From positions 2,919,001 to 2,983,000 of the forward strand of contig NZ_JACHNC010000001.1 of the NCBI RefSeq assembly GCF_014205215.1: a DNA stretch of 64,000 bases. The letters run 5' to 3'. This document shows positions 7,722-17,617 of the stretch, in pieces; the first letter of the stretch is position 1; each line of letters starts with the position of its first letter. The position numbers and the translations under genes were made by a program. The notes beneath the pieces are model-generated. The model ran no database searches. It saw only the letters and a program-made list of their open reading frames with translations, and had not been told where the DNA came from. The stretch is from Actinoplanes lobatus (GTDB lineage Bacteria; Actinomycetota; Actinomycetes; Mycobacteriales; Micromonosporaceae).

Positions 7722-9407
7722 ATGCGAAGACTGCCCGTCACCGATCCCGGCACACCCGACTCCCGGTCCGCCACTCGATATCTGTTCTGGCTGGTCCGGC
7801 GCTCCCGGCTGACGGTCGCGGCGGCGGCCCTGCTGGCGATCGCCTGGATGGGCTGTCAGGCTCTGGTGCCCGCCCTGGTGGGCCGGGCCGTCGACGCCGC
7901 CGTGACGCGCGACGCCGCGGCCCTGCTGGCCTGGGCGCTGCTGCTGCTCGGCGTCGGCGTGGTGCAGGCGCTGACCGGTATCACCCGGCACCGGTTCGCG
8001 GTGGCCAACTGGCTGGCCGCAGCCTTCCGGACCGTGCAGGTGGTGGTCCGGCAGGCGAACCGGCTCGGCTCCACCCTGCCGCGACGGCTGGACGCGGGCG
8101 AGGTGGTCGCGATCGGCACCTCGGACATCACCCACATCGGCGGCGCCGTCGACATCACCTCACGCGGCGCCGGTTCGCTGCTGGCCGTGGTCACGATCAC
8201 CGTGGTGCTGCTGCGCACGTCGGTGCCGCTGGGCCTGATCGTGCTGGTCGGGGTGCCGCTGCTGATGATCGTGGTGGGCCTGCTGATCCGGCCGCTGCAC
8301 CGGCGGCAGAAGGCGTACCGGGAGAGCCAGGGCCGTCTGACCGGCCGGGCCGCGGACCTGGTCGGCGGGCTGCGGGTGCTGCGCGGCGTGGGCGGGGAGT
8401 CGGCCGTGGCGGCGCGCTACCGCGCCGAGTCACAGGCGCTGCGCGCGGCGGGGGTACGCACGGCGCGCGTCGAATCGCTGCTGGAGGCGGCCCAGGTGCT
8501 GCTGCCCGGGGCGTTCCTGGTGCTGGTCACCTGGCTGGGCGCCCGGTTCGCGGCGGACGGGCGGATCACCGTGGGGCAGTTGGTGTCGTTCTACGCGTAC
8601 GCCGCCTTCCTGGTCGCCCCGCTGCGTCAGCTCACCGACGTGCTGGACAAGATGACCCGGGGCCACGTGTCGAGCCGCCGGGTGGTGGCCGTGCTCCAGG
8701 TGGTGGGCGACCTGCCGGATCCACCGGAGCCGGTCCCGCTGCCCCCGGGTGAGCTGGCCGATTCCGGGTCGGGGGTGCGGATCCCGCGGGGCCGGCTGAC
8801 CGCGATCGTGGCGTCCACGCCGGCCGACGCGGCCCGGATCGCCGACCGGCTCGGCCGGTACACCGACGGCGCCACGATGGACGGTGTGCCGCTGTCGGCC
8901 GTGGCCCTGGCCGAGGTGCGGGACCGGATCCTGGTCGTCGACAACGACGCCCGCCTCTTCTCCGGCCGGCTCGGTTCCGATCTGGACCCGGACGGTCGCG
9001 GTGGCGTCGCCCAGGCGCTCGCGGCCGCCGCCGCCACCGACATCGTCGACGCGCTGCCGAACGCCCTGGACACCGTGATCGCCGACCGCGGCCGCTCCTT
9101 CTCCGGCGGCCAGCAGCAGCGGCTGCGCCTGGCCCGCGCGCTGATCGCCGACCCCGAGGTGCTGATCCTGGTGGAGCCGACGAACGCCGTCGACGCGCAC
9201 ACCGAGGCCCGCATCGCCGAGCGGCTGCGCGCCGCCCGCAGCGGCCGGACCACCGTGGTGTGCACGTCCAGCCCGCTGGTGCTGAGCCGCACCGATCACG
9301 TCTGCTACGTCGAGGACGGCCGGCTGGTGGCCGCCGGCCGGCACCGGGACCTGCTCCGCGGTGAACCCGGCTACGCCCGGATGGTGCTGCGCGAGGAGAA
9401 GCAGTGA
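7722..9407 (+). CDS. ABC exporter half-transporter with dead ATP-binding motifs (subunit 1)
   Basis: Fused membrane and nucleotide-binding half-transporter of 561 residues: about six transmembrane segments in residues 20-310, then the ATPase domain. The P-loop is lost: where GxxGxGKS/T is expected, residues 364-371 read ASTPADAA, with no lysine. Walker B has V484 in place of aspartate (LILVEPT), although E485 remains, and the H-loop histidine is missing (VCTSSPLV). The signature SGGQQ (S461-Q464) is intact. The TGA overlaps the next gene's GTG by 4 nt. Together they form a heterodimer with one working composite site. The substrate is unknown. Confidence 0.88.
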   Translation: MRRLPVTDPGTPDSRSATRYLFWLVRRSRLTVAAAALLAIAWMGCQALVPALVGRAVDAAVTRDAAALLAWALLLLGVGVVQALTGITRHRFAVANWLAAAFRTVQVVVRQANRLGSTLPRRLDAGEVVAIGTSDITHIGGAVDITSRGAGSLLAVVTITVVLLRTSVPLGLIVLVGVPLLMIVVGLLIRPLHRRQKAYRESQGRLTGRAADLVGGLRVLRGVGGESAVAARYRAESQALRAAGVRTARVESLLEAAQVLLPGAFLVLVTWLGARFAADGRITVGQLVSFYAYAAFLVAPLRQLTDVLDKMTRGHVSSRRVVAVLQVVGDLPDPPEPVPLPPGELADSGSGVRIPRGRLTAIVASTPADAARIADRLGRYTDGATMDGVPLSAVALAEVRDRILVVDNDARLFSGRLGSDLDPDGRGGVAQALAAAAATDIVDALPNALDTVIADRGRSFSGGQQQRLRLARALIADPEVLILVEPTNAVDAHTEARIAERLRAARSGRTTVVCTSSPLVLSRTDHVCYVEDGRLVAAGRHRDLLRGEPGYARMVLREEKQ

Positions 9408-11173
9408 CCCGCCTGCTCCCGGTGGCGAGCGCCGTGCAGGCCCGCCGGTACGCCCGCGACCTGATCCGCCGTTACCCGGCCATGTTCCGTGCCACGGTCG
9501 GCCTGCACGCGGCCGCCGCCCTGGCCGGGCTGGCCGGCCCGCGACTGCTCGGCGACATGGTGCAGGGCATCCACGACGGCGTGCCGCTGGACCGGCTGGA
9601 CCGCCTGGCCCTGATGATCGGCGGATTCGTGCTGGTCCAGTCGGTGCTGATCCGGTTCGCCCATCTGGCCTCGGCCCGGCTGGGGGAGCGGGTGCTGGCC
9701 CGGCTGCGGGAGGAGTTCGTGACCCGGGTGCTGGGCCTGCCGCTGTCCACGGTGGAGGCGGCCGGCCCCGGTGATCTGCTGACCCGCACCACCCGGGATG
9801 TCGACGCACTGTCCAAATGCGTCCGTTTCGCGGTGCCGGAGACCCTGATCGCGCTGATCACCCTGATCCTCGTGGTGGCGGCGCTGTTGCTGGTCAGCCC
9901 GGTGTTCGCGGTGCCGCTGCTGATCGGGGTGCCGATCATGACGGTGGGCACCCGGTGGTACCTGCGGCACGCCCCGCGCGGCTATCTCCGGCAGAACGCC
10001 GCCTACTCGGACGTGACCGAAGGGCTCACCGAGACGGTCGAGGGTGCCCGGACGGTCGAGGCCATGCGACGGCAGCGGCAGCGGGCCGGGCGCACCGACG
10101 CGGACCTGCGGCGGTCGTGGCGGGCCGAGCGGTACACGCTGCGTCTGCGGACCGTGTGGTGGCCGGTCATCGAGATCAGCTACGTGCTGCCGATGGTGCT
10201 CACCCTGCTCGCCGGAGGCCTGCTCTACCTGCACGATGCGGTGACCCTGGGTGAGCTGACCGCCGCGGTGGTCTACGTGCAGCAACTGGTCGATCCGCTG
10301 GACCGGCTGGTCGGCTGGCTGGACGAGCTGGAGGTGGGCGGGGCCGCCCTGGCCCGGTTGCTGGGCGTGACCGCCGGGCCGCAGCCGCAGCCGGCCGGGA
10401 CCGCCGCACCGGACGGGACCCGGGTCGAGTTGTGCGGCGTCCGGTTCGGCTACGAGCCGGGCCGGGAGGTGCTGCACGGCGTCGACCTGGTCCTGGAACC
10501 GGGCGAGCGGCTCGCCGTCGTCGGCGTCTCCGGCGCCGGCAAGTCCACCCTGGGCCGCCTGCTCGCCGGCGTGTACCAGCCCACCTCGGGCACCATCACG
10601 GTGGGCGGGATGCCGCTGGCCGCACTGCCGCCGGACCGGCTGCGTGCCGAGGTCGCGCTGGTCACCCAGGAGCACCATGTCTTCGTGGGCACGCTCCGCG
10701 ACAACGTCGCGATGGTGCGTCCCGGCGTCCAGGAGGGCGAGGTACGGGCAGCGCTCACCGCCGTACAGGCCCTGCACTGGGCGGACGCGCTGCCGGACGG
10801 GCTGGACACGGTCGTCGGCGCCGGCGGGCATCCGCTCTCCCCGGCCCAGGCGCAGCAGGTGGCGCTGGCCCGGCTGGTGATCGCCGACCCGCACACCCTG
10901 GTGCTCGACGAGGCCACCGCGATGCTGGATCCGCGGGCCGCCCGGGATCTGGAGCGCTCGCTGGCCGCGGTGGTCAGCGGGCGGACCGTGGTGGCCATCG
11001 CGCACCGGCTCTTCTCGGCGCACGACGCGGACCGGGTCGCCGTCGTGGAGGACGGGCGGATCACCGAGCTGGGGCCGCACGACGAGCTGGTGGCGGCGGG
11101 CGGGGCCTACGCGGCGCTGTGGCGGTCCTGGCAGGGCGGCACCGAGCCGGCCGAGATCTCCGAGCACGCGTAG
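9404..11173 (+). CDS. ABC exporter half-transporter, catalytic partner (subunit 2)
   Basis: Second half-transporter, 589 residues, with six predicted membrane segments before a nucleotide-binding domain. Walker A is intact (G374 to K380-S381), Walker B is VLDEAT with D502 and E503, and the H-loop IAHRL is present. The signature is degenerate: LSPAQ (S479-Q482) replaces LSGGQ. Subunit 1 has the opposite pattern, so the only complete ATP site pairs this subunit's Walker motifs with subunit 1's signature. Overlap by 4 nt implies coupled synthesis. The protein ends 20 nt before a strong hairpin. The transported compound cannot be inferred. Confidence 0.9.
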   Translation: MTRLLPVASAVQARRYARDLIRRYPAMFRATVGLHAAAALAGLAGPRLLGDMVQGIHDGVPLDRLDRLALMIGGFVLVQSVLIRFAHLASARLGERVLARLREEFVTRVLGLPLSTVEAAGPGDLLTRTTRDVDALSKCVRFAVPETLIALITLILVVAALLLVSPVFAVPLLIGVPIMTVGTRWYLRHAPRGYLRQNAAYSDVTEGLTETVEGARTVEAMRRQRQRAGRTDADLRRSWRAERYTLRLRTVWWPVIEISYVLPMVLTLLAGGLLYLHDAVTLGELTAAVVYVQQLVDPLDRLVGWLDELEVGGAALARLLGVTAGPQPQPAGTAAPDGTRVELCGVRFGYEPGREVLHGVDLVLEPGERLAVVGVSGAGKSTLGRLLAGVYQPTSGTITVGGMPLAALPPDRLRAEVALVTQEHHVFVGTLRDNVAMVRPGVQEGEVRAALTAVQALHWADALPDGLDTVVGAGGHPLSPAQAQQVALARLVIADPHTLVLDEATAMLDPRAARDLERSLAAVVSGRTVVAIAHRLFSAHDADRVAVVEDGRITELGPHDELVAAGGAYAALWRSWQGGTEPAEISEHA

Positions 11174-11192
11174 TCCGTACCCCGGAAAGGAA

Positions 11193-11220
11193 AAGGGCGC
11201 GCCCCGGAGAGCGCGCCCTT
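11193..11220. terminator. Bidirectional hairpin terminator between ABC exporter and groEL
   Basis: A perfect 10-bp stem (11193-11202 with 11211-11220) and an 8-nt loop. It starts with AA and ends with TT, so it reads the same way on both strands. It separates the convergent exporter and groEL genes. Confidence 0.8.
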
Positions 11221-11240
11221 CACACCGAAGCTTGACCCGG

Positions 11241-12905
<1,665 letters not shown>

Positions 12906-12965
12906 TCACGCACGGGCGCCCTGCCCCGAGAATCGGAACAGGGCGCCTGCACAGACGGTTAGGTC

Positions 12966-13280
12966 TTACTTCTCGATGACCGCGAGGACGTCGCGGGCGG
13001 AGAGCACCAGGTACTCCTCGCCGGCGTACTTGACCTCGGTGCCGCCGTACTTCGAGTAGAGAACAACGTCGCCGACCTTGACGTCGAGCGGGACGCGGTT
13101 GCCCTTGTCGTCGATCCGGCCGGGGCCGACGGCGAGGACGGTGCCCTCCTGGGGCTTCTCCTTGGCGGTGTCGGGGATCACGATGCCGGAGGCGGTCGTG
13201 GTCTCAGCCTCGTTCGCCTGGACCACGATGCGGTCCTCGAGCGGCTTGATCGCAACCTTGGTCGCGGTAGTCACGGGCAT
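12966..13280 (-). CDS. groES: 10 kDa co-chaperonin GroES
   Basis: Heptameric lid of the GroEL chamber. The 104 residues include [20 protein letters not shown] at the start, the mobile-loop region [16 protein letters not shown], and [17 protein letters not shown] near the end, all diagnostic. GGAGGG lies upstream of the ATG on the minus strand. First gene of groES-groEL. Two CIRCE operators lie 125-196 nt upstream, indicating HrcA repression and heat-shock induction. Confidence 0.97.
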   Translation of the reverse strand: MPVTTATKVAIKPLEDRIVVQANEAETTTASGIVIPDTAKEKPQEGTVLAVGPGRIDDKGNRVPLDVKVGDVVLYSKYGGTEVKYAGEEYLVLSARDVLAVIEK

Positions 13281-13404
13281 ACCCTCCTGGGTACAGGTTT
13301 CGCCGGCCTTGAACCAGGCCGGTCAATGCCTCATGCCACCGGGCGGGGCCGTCGTCGCGGGTGCCGGTCCGCCTGGTGCCTAACCGCACGGACGGGCCGG
13401 GCGG

Positions 13405-13431
13405 CTGGCACCCTCATGGTGAGAGTGCTAA
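13405..13431 (-). promoter_or_regulatory. CIRCE operator 1 (weaker left arm)
   Basis: Inverted repeat CTGGCACCC-N9-GAGTGCTAA. The right arm matches the HrcA consensus (TTAGCACTC-N9-GAGTGCTAA) perfectly and the left arm in 6 of 9 positions. It lies upstream of groES. Confidence 0.75.
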
Positions 13432-13449
13432 CCGGAGACTATGCCGGAA

Positions 13450-13476
13450 CTAGCACTCCGTCAACCAGAGTGCCAA
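13450..13476 (-). promoter_or_regulatory. CIRCE operator 2
   Basis: Inverted repeat CTAGCACTC-N9-GAGTGCCAA, 8 of 9 matches in each arm to the HrcA consensus. It is 18 nt from operator 1 and only 27 nt from the start of the divergent methyltransferase gene. Confidence 0.88.
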
Positions 13477-13503
13477 CCTGTCACGCCAGGGAGAATGCCT
13501 TAC

Positions 13504-14682
13504 GTGACACCTGAGTTGTTGCAACTGTTGCGGACCCCGGAGGGGTCGAAAGCCCTGGCCGTGGCGGCCGAGGTGACCGGCGGTGAGCCGCTCGCCGCGG
13601 CCTCGGCCATGCGGGCCCGGGGCTTCGGCGCGGAACTCGCCGCGGCCGCCTTGACCCAGGCTAGTTTGCGTGAGCGCGCCGCAGGCAAGTTCGGCGCGGA
13701 CGCCGCCGCGATGTTCTTCACCCGGGCCGGGCTGGAGCAGGCGACACGCTCGGCCGTCGCGGACCGGCGGGCGGCGCGGCTCGCCGCCGCCGGCGTCGGG
13801 ACCCTCGCCGATCTGGGGTGCGGGCTGGGCTCCGACGCGCTGGCGGCGGCCCGGCACGGCATCTCCGTGTACGCCGTGGACGCCGACCCGCTGACCGCCG
13901 CCCTGGCCGCCGCGAACGCCGAGGCCGCCGGGCTGTCCGGCCGGATCACCGTGGAGTGTGCGGACGCCACCACGGTCGAGGTCGAGCGGTACGACGCGGT
14001 CTTCGCCGACCCGGCCCGCCGTCAGGCCGGTCGCGGCCGGGTGTTCGACCCGAAGGCCTACTCGCCGCCGTGGGACTTCATCGCCGGCCTGCCCGTACGG
14101 GTGCCCCGCACGGTGCTGAAACTGGCGCCCGGCATCGACCACGGCCTGCTGCCGCCGGGCGCCGAGGGGGAGTGGGTCAGTGTCGGCGGCAACCTGGTCG
14201 AGGCGGCCTTCTGGTGCGGCCCGCTGGCGTCCGCGCAGCGCCGGGCCACCCTGATCAACGGCTCCGAGGTGACCGGACTGACCGGCTCGGGCCTGGAACG
14301 GGCGCCGGTCGGCCCGGTCGGCGCCTGGATCTACGACCTCGACCCGGCGGTGATCCGCTCGCACCTGGTGGCCGAGTTCGCCGCGAGCGTGGGCGGGTGG
14401 CTGGCCGACCCGGAGATCGCCTACGTCTACACCGACGAGCCGGTGGACACGCCGTTCGCCCGCCGCCTCGGGGTGACCGACGTGCTGCCGTTCTCGCTCA
14501 AACGGCTGCGGGCGCTGCTGCGCGAGCGTGGCGTCGGGGTGCTGGAGATCCGCAAGCGGGGCTCTGCGCTGGTGCCCGACCAGTTGCGCAAGGATCTCAA
14601 GCTGTCCGGTCCGAACACGGCGGGCCTGCTGCTGACCCGGGTGGACGGGGCTCCCACGGCGCTCCTGACAACAACGGCGTAA
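13504..14682 (+). CDS. Class I SAM-dependent methyltransferase, THUMP-like C-terminal domain
   Basis: An S-adenosylmethionine-dependent methyltransferase of unassigned substrate, ~392 residues. The SAM-binding core is TLADLGCGLGSDALAAAR with VYAVDADPL as the second strand. The motif YDAVFADPARRQAGRGR resembles the DPPY-like loop. The C-terminal third (NTAGLLLTR at the end) is the THUMP-like domain of this actinobacterial family. Start choice: AGGGAG at 13488-13493 gives good spacing to GTG 13504 but is too close to ATG 13495. The upstream in-frame ATG 13441 would place CIRCE 2 inside the gene. It is divergent from groES. Confidence 0.8.
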   Translation: MTPELLQLLRTPEGSKALAVAAEVTGGEPLAAASAMRARGFGAELAAAALTQASLRERAAGKFGADAAAMFFTRAGLEQATRSAVADRRAARLAAAGVGTLADLGCGLGSDALAAARHGISVYAVDADPLTAALAAANAEAAGLSGRITVECADATTVEVERYDAVFADPARRQAGRGRVFDPKAYSPPWDFIAGLPVRVPRTVLKLAPGIDHGLLPPGAEGEWVSVGGNLVEAAFWCGPLASAQRRATLINGSEVTGLTGSGLERAPVGPVGAWIYDLDPAVIRSHLVAEFAASVGGWLADPEIAYVYTDEPVDTPFARRLGVTDVLPFSLKRLRALLRERGVGVLEIRKRGSALVPDQLRKDLKLSGPNTAGLLLTRVDGAPTALLTTTA

Positions 14683-14735
14683 CAGGTCGGAATCGGACGT
14701 GCGCGGAGATCGGCCGCGGTAGTACCGTGCCGCGC

Positions 14736-15227
14736 ATGGTCAAGAAAGCGGCCGGCACGCCGGCCACCGCCTTGCTCACCGCGGAGCGGGTGGCGCACAC
14801 CCTGCATCCGTACGACGTGTCGCCGGACGCCCCGCAGTACGGGGCGCTGGTGGCGCAGGCTCTCGGGGTCGAGCCGCACCGGCTGTTCAAGACTCTGGTG
14901 GCCGAGGTGGACGGCCGGCTCGTGGTCGGGGTGGTGCCGGTGACCGGCGATCTCGACCTGAAGGCGCTGGCGTCCGCGGCCGGCGGCAAGCGCGCGATCC
15001 TGGCCGACCGGGCCGCCGCCGAGCGCAGCAGTGGGTATGTGCGGGGCGGGATCAGCCCGCTCGGCCAGCGCAAGCTATTGCCCACCGTGATCGATGACTC
15101 GGCAACCGGACTGGAGACCATGTACGTCTCGGCCGGCCGCCGTGGGTTGCAGGTGGCGTTGGCGCCCGTCGACCTCATCCGCCTGACTGGTGCGACGGTC
15201 GCCCCGATCCGAGCGGCCGGATCCTAG
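14736..15227 (+). CDS. ybaK: Cys-tRNA(Pro) deacylase YbaK/EbsC
   Basis: Hydrolyses mischarged Cys-tRNA(Pro) (and some other aminoacyl-tRNAs), guarding translational fidelity. The 163 residues show the YbaK fold signatures: HPYDVSPDAPQYGALVAQAL, HRLFKTLVAEVDGRLVVGVV with the catalytic lysine of the family, and RGGISPLGQRKLLPTVID. ATG 14736 is preferred; GTG 14727 is in frame but directly adjoins TAGTAC, a possible -10. It stands alone between the methyltransferase and the sugar importer. Confidence 0.9.
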   Translation: MVKKAAGTPATALLTAERVAHTLHPYDVSPDAPQYGALVAQALGVEPHRLFKTLVAEVDGRLVVGVVPVTGDLDLKALASAAGGKRAILADRAAAERSSGYVRGGISPLGQRKLLPTVIDDSATGLETMYVSAGRRGLQVALAPVDLIRLTGATVAPIRAAGS

Positions 15228-15544
15228 TACCGGCTGTTCTTCGTGGTGTGGTTCGCGGTCGGCGAAAAAACTAACCTAGCGTTACGGCATGCCGATCTCG
15301 GGGGACTTCGGGGGGCTGGACGGTTGCCCTGGTGGCACGGGCGTGTTGCCGGATTGTTATCCCTCGTTACGAGATAGACGGCCGTTGCGGCTTGTGTTCT
15401 CGGCCACGTTGGGAATACGTTGCCGGGCACAACAAACCGGTTCCTAATCCATCGGCGCTACTCAGAGACACGGTGCTCCCAGGTGCCACGTCTCTGCAAA
15501 TCCGACACAAGGCCCCGGATTTACCCCCCGAAAGGAAATAAGGG
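15228..15544 (+). other. Intergenic leader of the sugar importer operon
   Basis: 317 bp without a supported gene. It is less GC-rich than its surroundings. It holds a 7-bp inverted repeat (CAGAGAC 15473-15479, GTCTCTG 15490-15496) in the probable 5' leader and the ribosome site GAAAGGAAATAAGGG just before the lipoprotein ATG. A ROK operator would be expected here, since the regulator gene lies at the end of the operon, but I cannot point to a specific site. Confidence 0.5.
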
Positions 15545-16639
15545 ATGCGTAAGGGACTGTTCGCCCTTGCCGCGGTCGGCCTGATGGCCGGCAGCATGGC
15601 CGCTTGCGGCACCGACGACGGCGGCGACACCGGCACCGGCACCAGCAGCTCCGCGGGCAAGGTCGGTGTGATCCTGCCCGACACCAAGAGCTCGGCTCGC
15701 TGGGCGACCGCCGACCTCAAGTACCTGACCGAGGCGTTCAAGGCGGCCGGTGTCGAGGCCGACATCCAGAACGCCGAGGGTGACAAGACCCGGTTCACCA
15801 CGATCGCCGACGGCATGATCGCCAGCGGCGTCAAGGTCCTGGTCATCGTCAACCTGGACTCCGGCACCGGCAAGGCCGTCCTGGAGAAGGCGAAGACCGC
15901 GGGTATCGCGACCATCGACTACGACCGCCTCACCCTCGGCGGCGGCGCGAACTACTACGTGTCGTTCGACAACACCGAGGTCGGCAAGCTCCAGGGCCAG
16001 GGCCTGGTGGACTGCCTCACCGAGAAGAAGGCGGCCAAGCCGGTCGTGGCCTACCTCAACGGTTCGCCGACCGACAACAACGCCACCCTGTTCAAGCAGG
16101 GCTACGACTCGGTGATCAAGCCGAAGTTCGACGCCGGCGACTACGTCAAGGGCCCGGACCAGGACGTTCCGGACTGGGACAACGCTCAGGGCGGCACGAT
16201 CTTCGAGCAGATGCTGACCCAGAACAAGGCGATCGCCGGTGTCCTGGCCGCCAACGACGGCCTCGGCAACGCCGCGATCCAGGTGCTCAAGCGGAACAAG
16301 CTGAACGGCAAGGTCCCGGTGACCGGCCAGGACGCCACCGTTCAGGGTCTGCAGAACATCCTCGCCGGCGACCAGTGCATGACGGTCTACAAGGCGATCA
16401 AGAAGGAGGCCGACGCGGCCGCCGAGCTGGCGATCGCCCTGGCCAAGCAGGAGACCCCGAGCACCGCCACCAAGACGGTCGTCGACCCGGAGACCAAGGC
16501 GGAGGTCAAGTCCGTCCTGCTCGCCCCGCAGTCGATCACCGCTGCCAACGTGAAGGACGTCGTCGCTGACGGCTTCGTCACGAAGGAAGAGCTCTGCACC
16601 GCCGACTTCGCCGAGGCCTGCACCAAGGCCGGCATCTGA
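15545..16639 (+). CDS. Sugar ABC transporter substrate-binding lipoprotein (XylF-like)
   Basis: Extracytoplasmic sugar-binding protein, 364 residues. A lipoprotein signal peptide ends in SMAAC, with C21 as the lipidated residue. The mature domain starts KVGVILPDTKSSARW, and VLVIVNLDSGTGKAVLEKAK and AGIATIDYDRLTLGG follow. These are features of periplasmic-binding-protein type 1 and closest to D-xylose-binding XylF. The downstream ATPase and permease complete a CUT2-type importer, and a ROK regulator follows. A pentose such as xylose is the likeliest ligand, but fructose or ribose cannot be excluded. A hairpin after the gene may raise its expression above the rest of the operon. Confidence 0.9.
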   Translation: MRKGLFALAAVGLMAGSMAACGTDDGGDTGTGTSSSAGKVGVILPDTKSSARWATADLKYLTEAFKAAGVEADIQNAEGDKTRFTTIADGMIASGVKVLVIVNLDSGTGKAVLEKAKTAGIATIDYDRLTLGGGANYYVSFDNTEVGKLQGQGLVDCLTEKKAAKPVVAYLNGSPTDNNATLFKQGYDSVIKPKFDAGDYVKGPDQDVPDWDNAQGGTIFEQMLTQNKAIAGVLAANDGLGNAAIQVLKRNKLNGKVPVTGQDATVQGLQNILAGDQCMTVYKAIKKEADAAAELAIALAKQETPSTATKTVVDPETKAEVKSVLLAPQSITAANVKDVVADGFVTKEELCTADFAEACTKAGI

Positions 16640-16681
16640 GTCTCGGCTGACCACCGAAAGCCGGACACCAACGGCTGAAGG

Positions 16682-16715
16682 CCGGCGCCGCCCGTGCTCG
16701 CGCGGGCGGCGCCGG
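16682..16715 (+). terminator. Intra-operon hairpin after the sugar-binding protein gene
   Basis: A perfect 13-bp GC stem (16682-16694 with 16703-16715) and an 8-nt loop, no T tract. It lies between the binding-protein gene and the ATPase gene. It is probably an mRNA 3'-stabilising or partially terminating structure that makes binding protein exceed transporter. Confidence 0.65.
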
Positions 16716-16810
16716 AGTCGGTTCTACAGAACCTTCCCGTAGTCGGCCCCGCCACGACGAAGTGGCGCAGCCCACGACGAACCCGGTCACCGAACGAAGG
16801 AGAACCATCA

Positions 16811-17617
16811 GTGGCCGCGACACCCCTCCTGGAGCTGCGCGGGATCGACAAGAGCTTCGGTCCCGTCCAAGTCCTCCACGACGTCGGTCTGAGCGTCTAC
16901 CCGGGCGAGGTAACCGCCCTGGTCGGCGACAACGGCGCCGGAAAGTCCACGCTGGTCAAGTGCGTCAGCGGCATCTACAGCATCGACGCGGGCACGGTCA
17001 CCTTCGACGGCCGGGAGGTGTCGGTCCACAGCCCCCGGGACGCCGCCGCCCTCGGCATCGAGGTCGTCTACCAGGACCTCGCGCTCTGCGACAACCTGGA
17101 CATCGTCCAGAACATGTTCCTCGGCCGGGAGAAGAGGCGCGGCATCGTCCTCGACGAGGCGACCATGGAGGAGATGGCCGGCGAGACGCTGCGCAGCCTC
17201 TCCGTCCGGACCGTGAAGTCGCTGCGCCAGCTCGTCTCCAGCCTCTCCGGCGGCCAGCGGCAGACCGTGGCGATCGCCAAGGCGGTGCTCTGGAACAGCC
17301 GGGTCGTCATCCTCGACGAGCCGACCGCCGCCCTCGGTGTGGCGCAGACCGCCCAGGTTCTCGAGCTGGTCCGCCGGCTCGCCGACAACGGCCTCGGTGT
17401 GGTGCTGATCTCGCACAACATGAACGACGTCTTCGCGGTCTCCGACCGGATCGCCGCTCTCTACCTGGGCCGGATGGCCGCCCAGGTGAAGGCCGCCGAT
17501 GTGACCCACTCCCAGGTCGTCGAGCTGATCACCGGCGGCCGCAGCGGCAACCTCGGCCTGCCCCCGGAGCGGCCCTCCGACTTCATCGACATCACGCCGG
17601 GAGAGGTCAAGAAGTGA
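16811..17617 (+). CDS. Sugar ABC transporter ATP-binding protein, single nucleotide-binding domain
   Basis: ATPase of the sugar importer, 268 residues from GTG 16811 (AAGGAGAACC upstream). Walker A is GDNGAGKSTL, the Q-loop VVYQDLALC, the signature LSGGQRQ, Walker B VVILDEPTAALG and the H-loop LISHN. XylG and RbsA have two such domains in tandem (~500 residues), but this protein has one, as in the FrcA type. A homodimer would therefore drive transport. The GTG start of the permease overlaps its stop by 4 nt. Substrate as for the binding protein. Confidence 0.92.
   Translation: MAATPLLELRGIDKSFGPVQVLHDVGLSVYPGEVTALVGDNGAGKSTLVKCVSGIYSIDAGTVTFDGREVSVHSPRDAAALGIEVVYQDLALCDNLDIVQNMFLGREKRRGIVLDEATMEEMAGETLRSLSVRTVKSLRQLVSSLSGGQRQTVAIAKAVLWNSRVVILDEPTAALGVAQTAQVLELVRRLADNGLGVVLISHNMNDVFAVSDRIAALYLGRMAAQVKAADVTHSQVVELITGGRSGNLGLPPERPSDFIDITPGEVKK

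Noticed and set aside
3996..8135. A 1379-codon open frame on the minus strand opposite tsaE-ung-tsaB-rimI-tsaD
   Set aside because: It is antisense to a chain of well-identified genes and has the arginine/glycine/proline-heavy composition of a GC-rich shadow frame. No domain is recognisable.
13441..13503. ATG 13441 or ATG 13495 as methyltransferase start
   Set aside because: ATG 13441 would put a CIRCE operator inside the coding region. ATG 13495 is only one base from the AGGGAG ribosome site.
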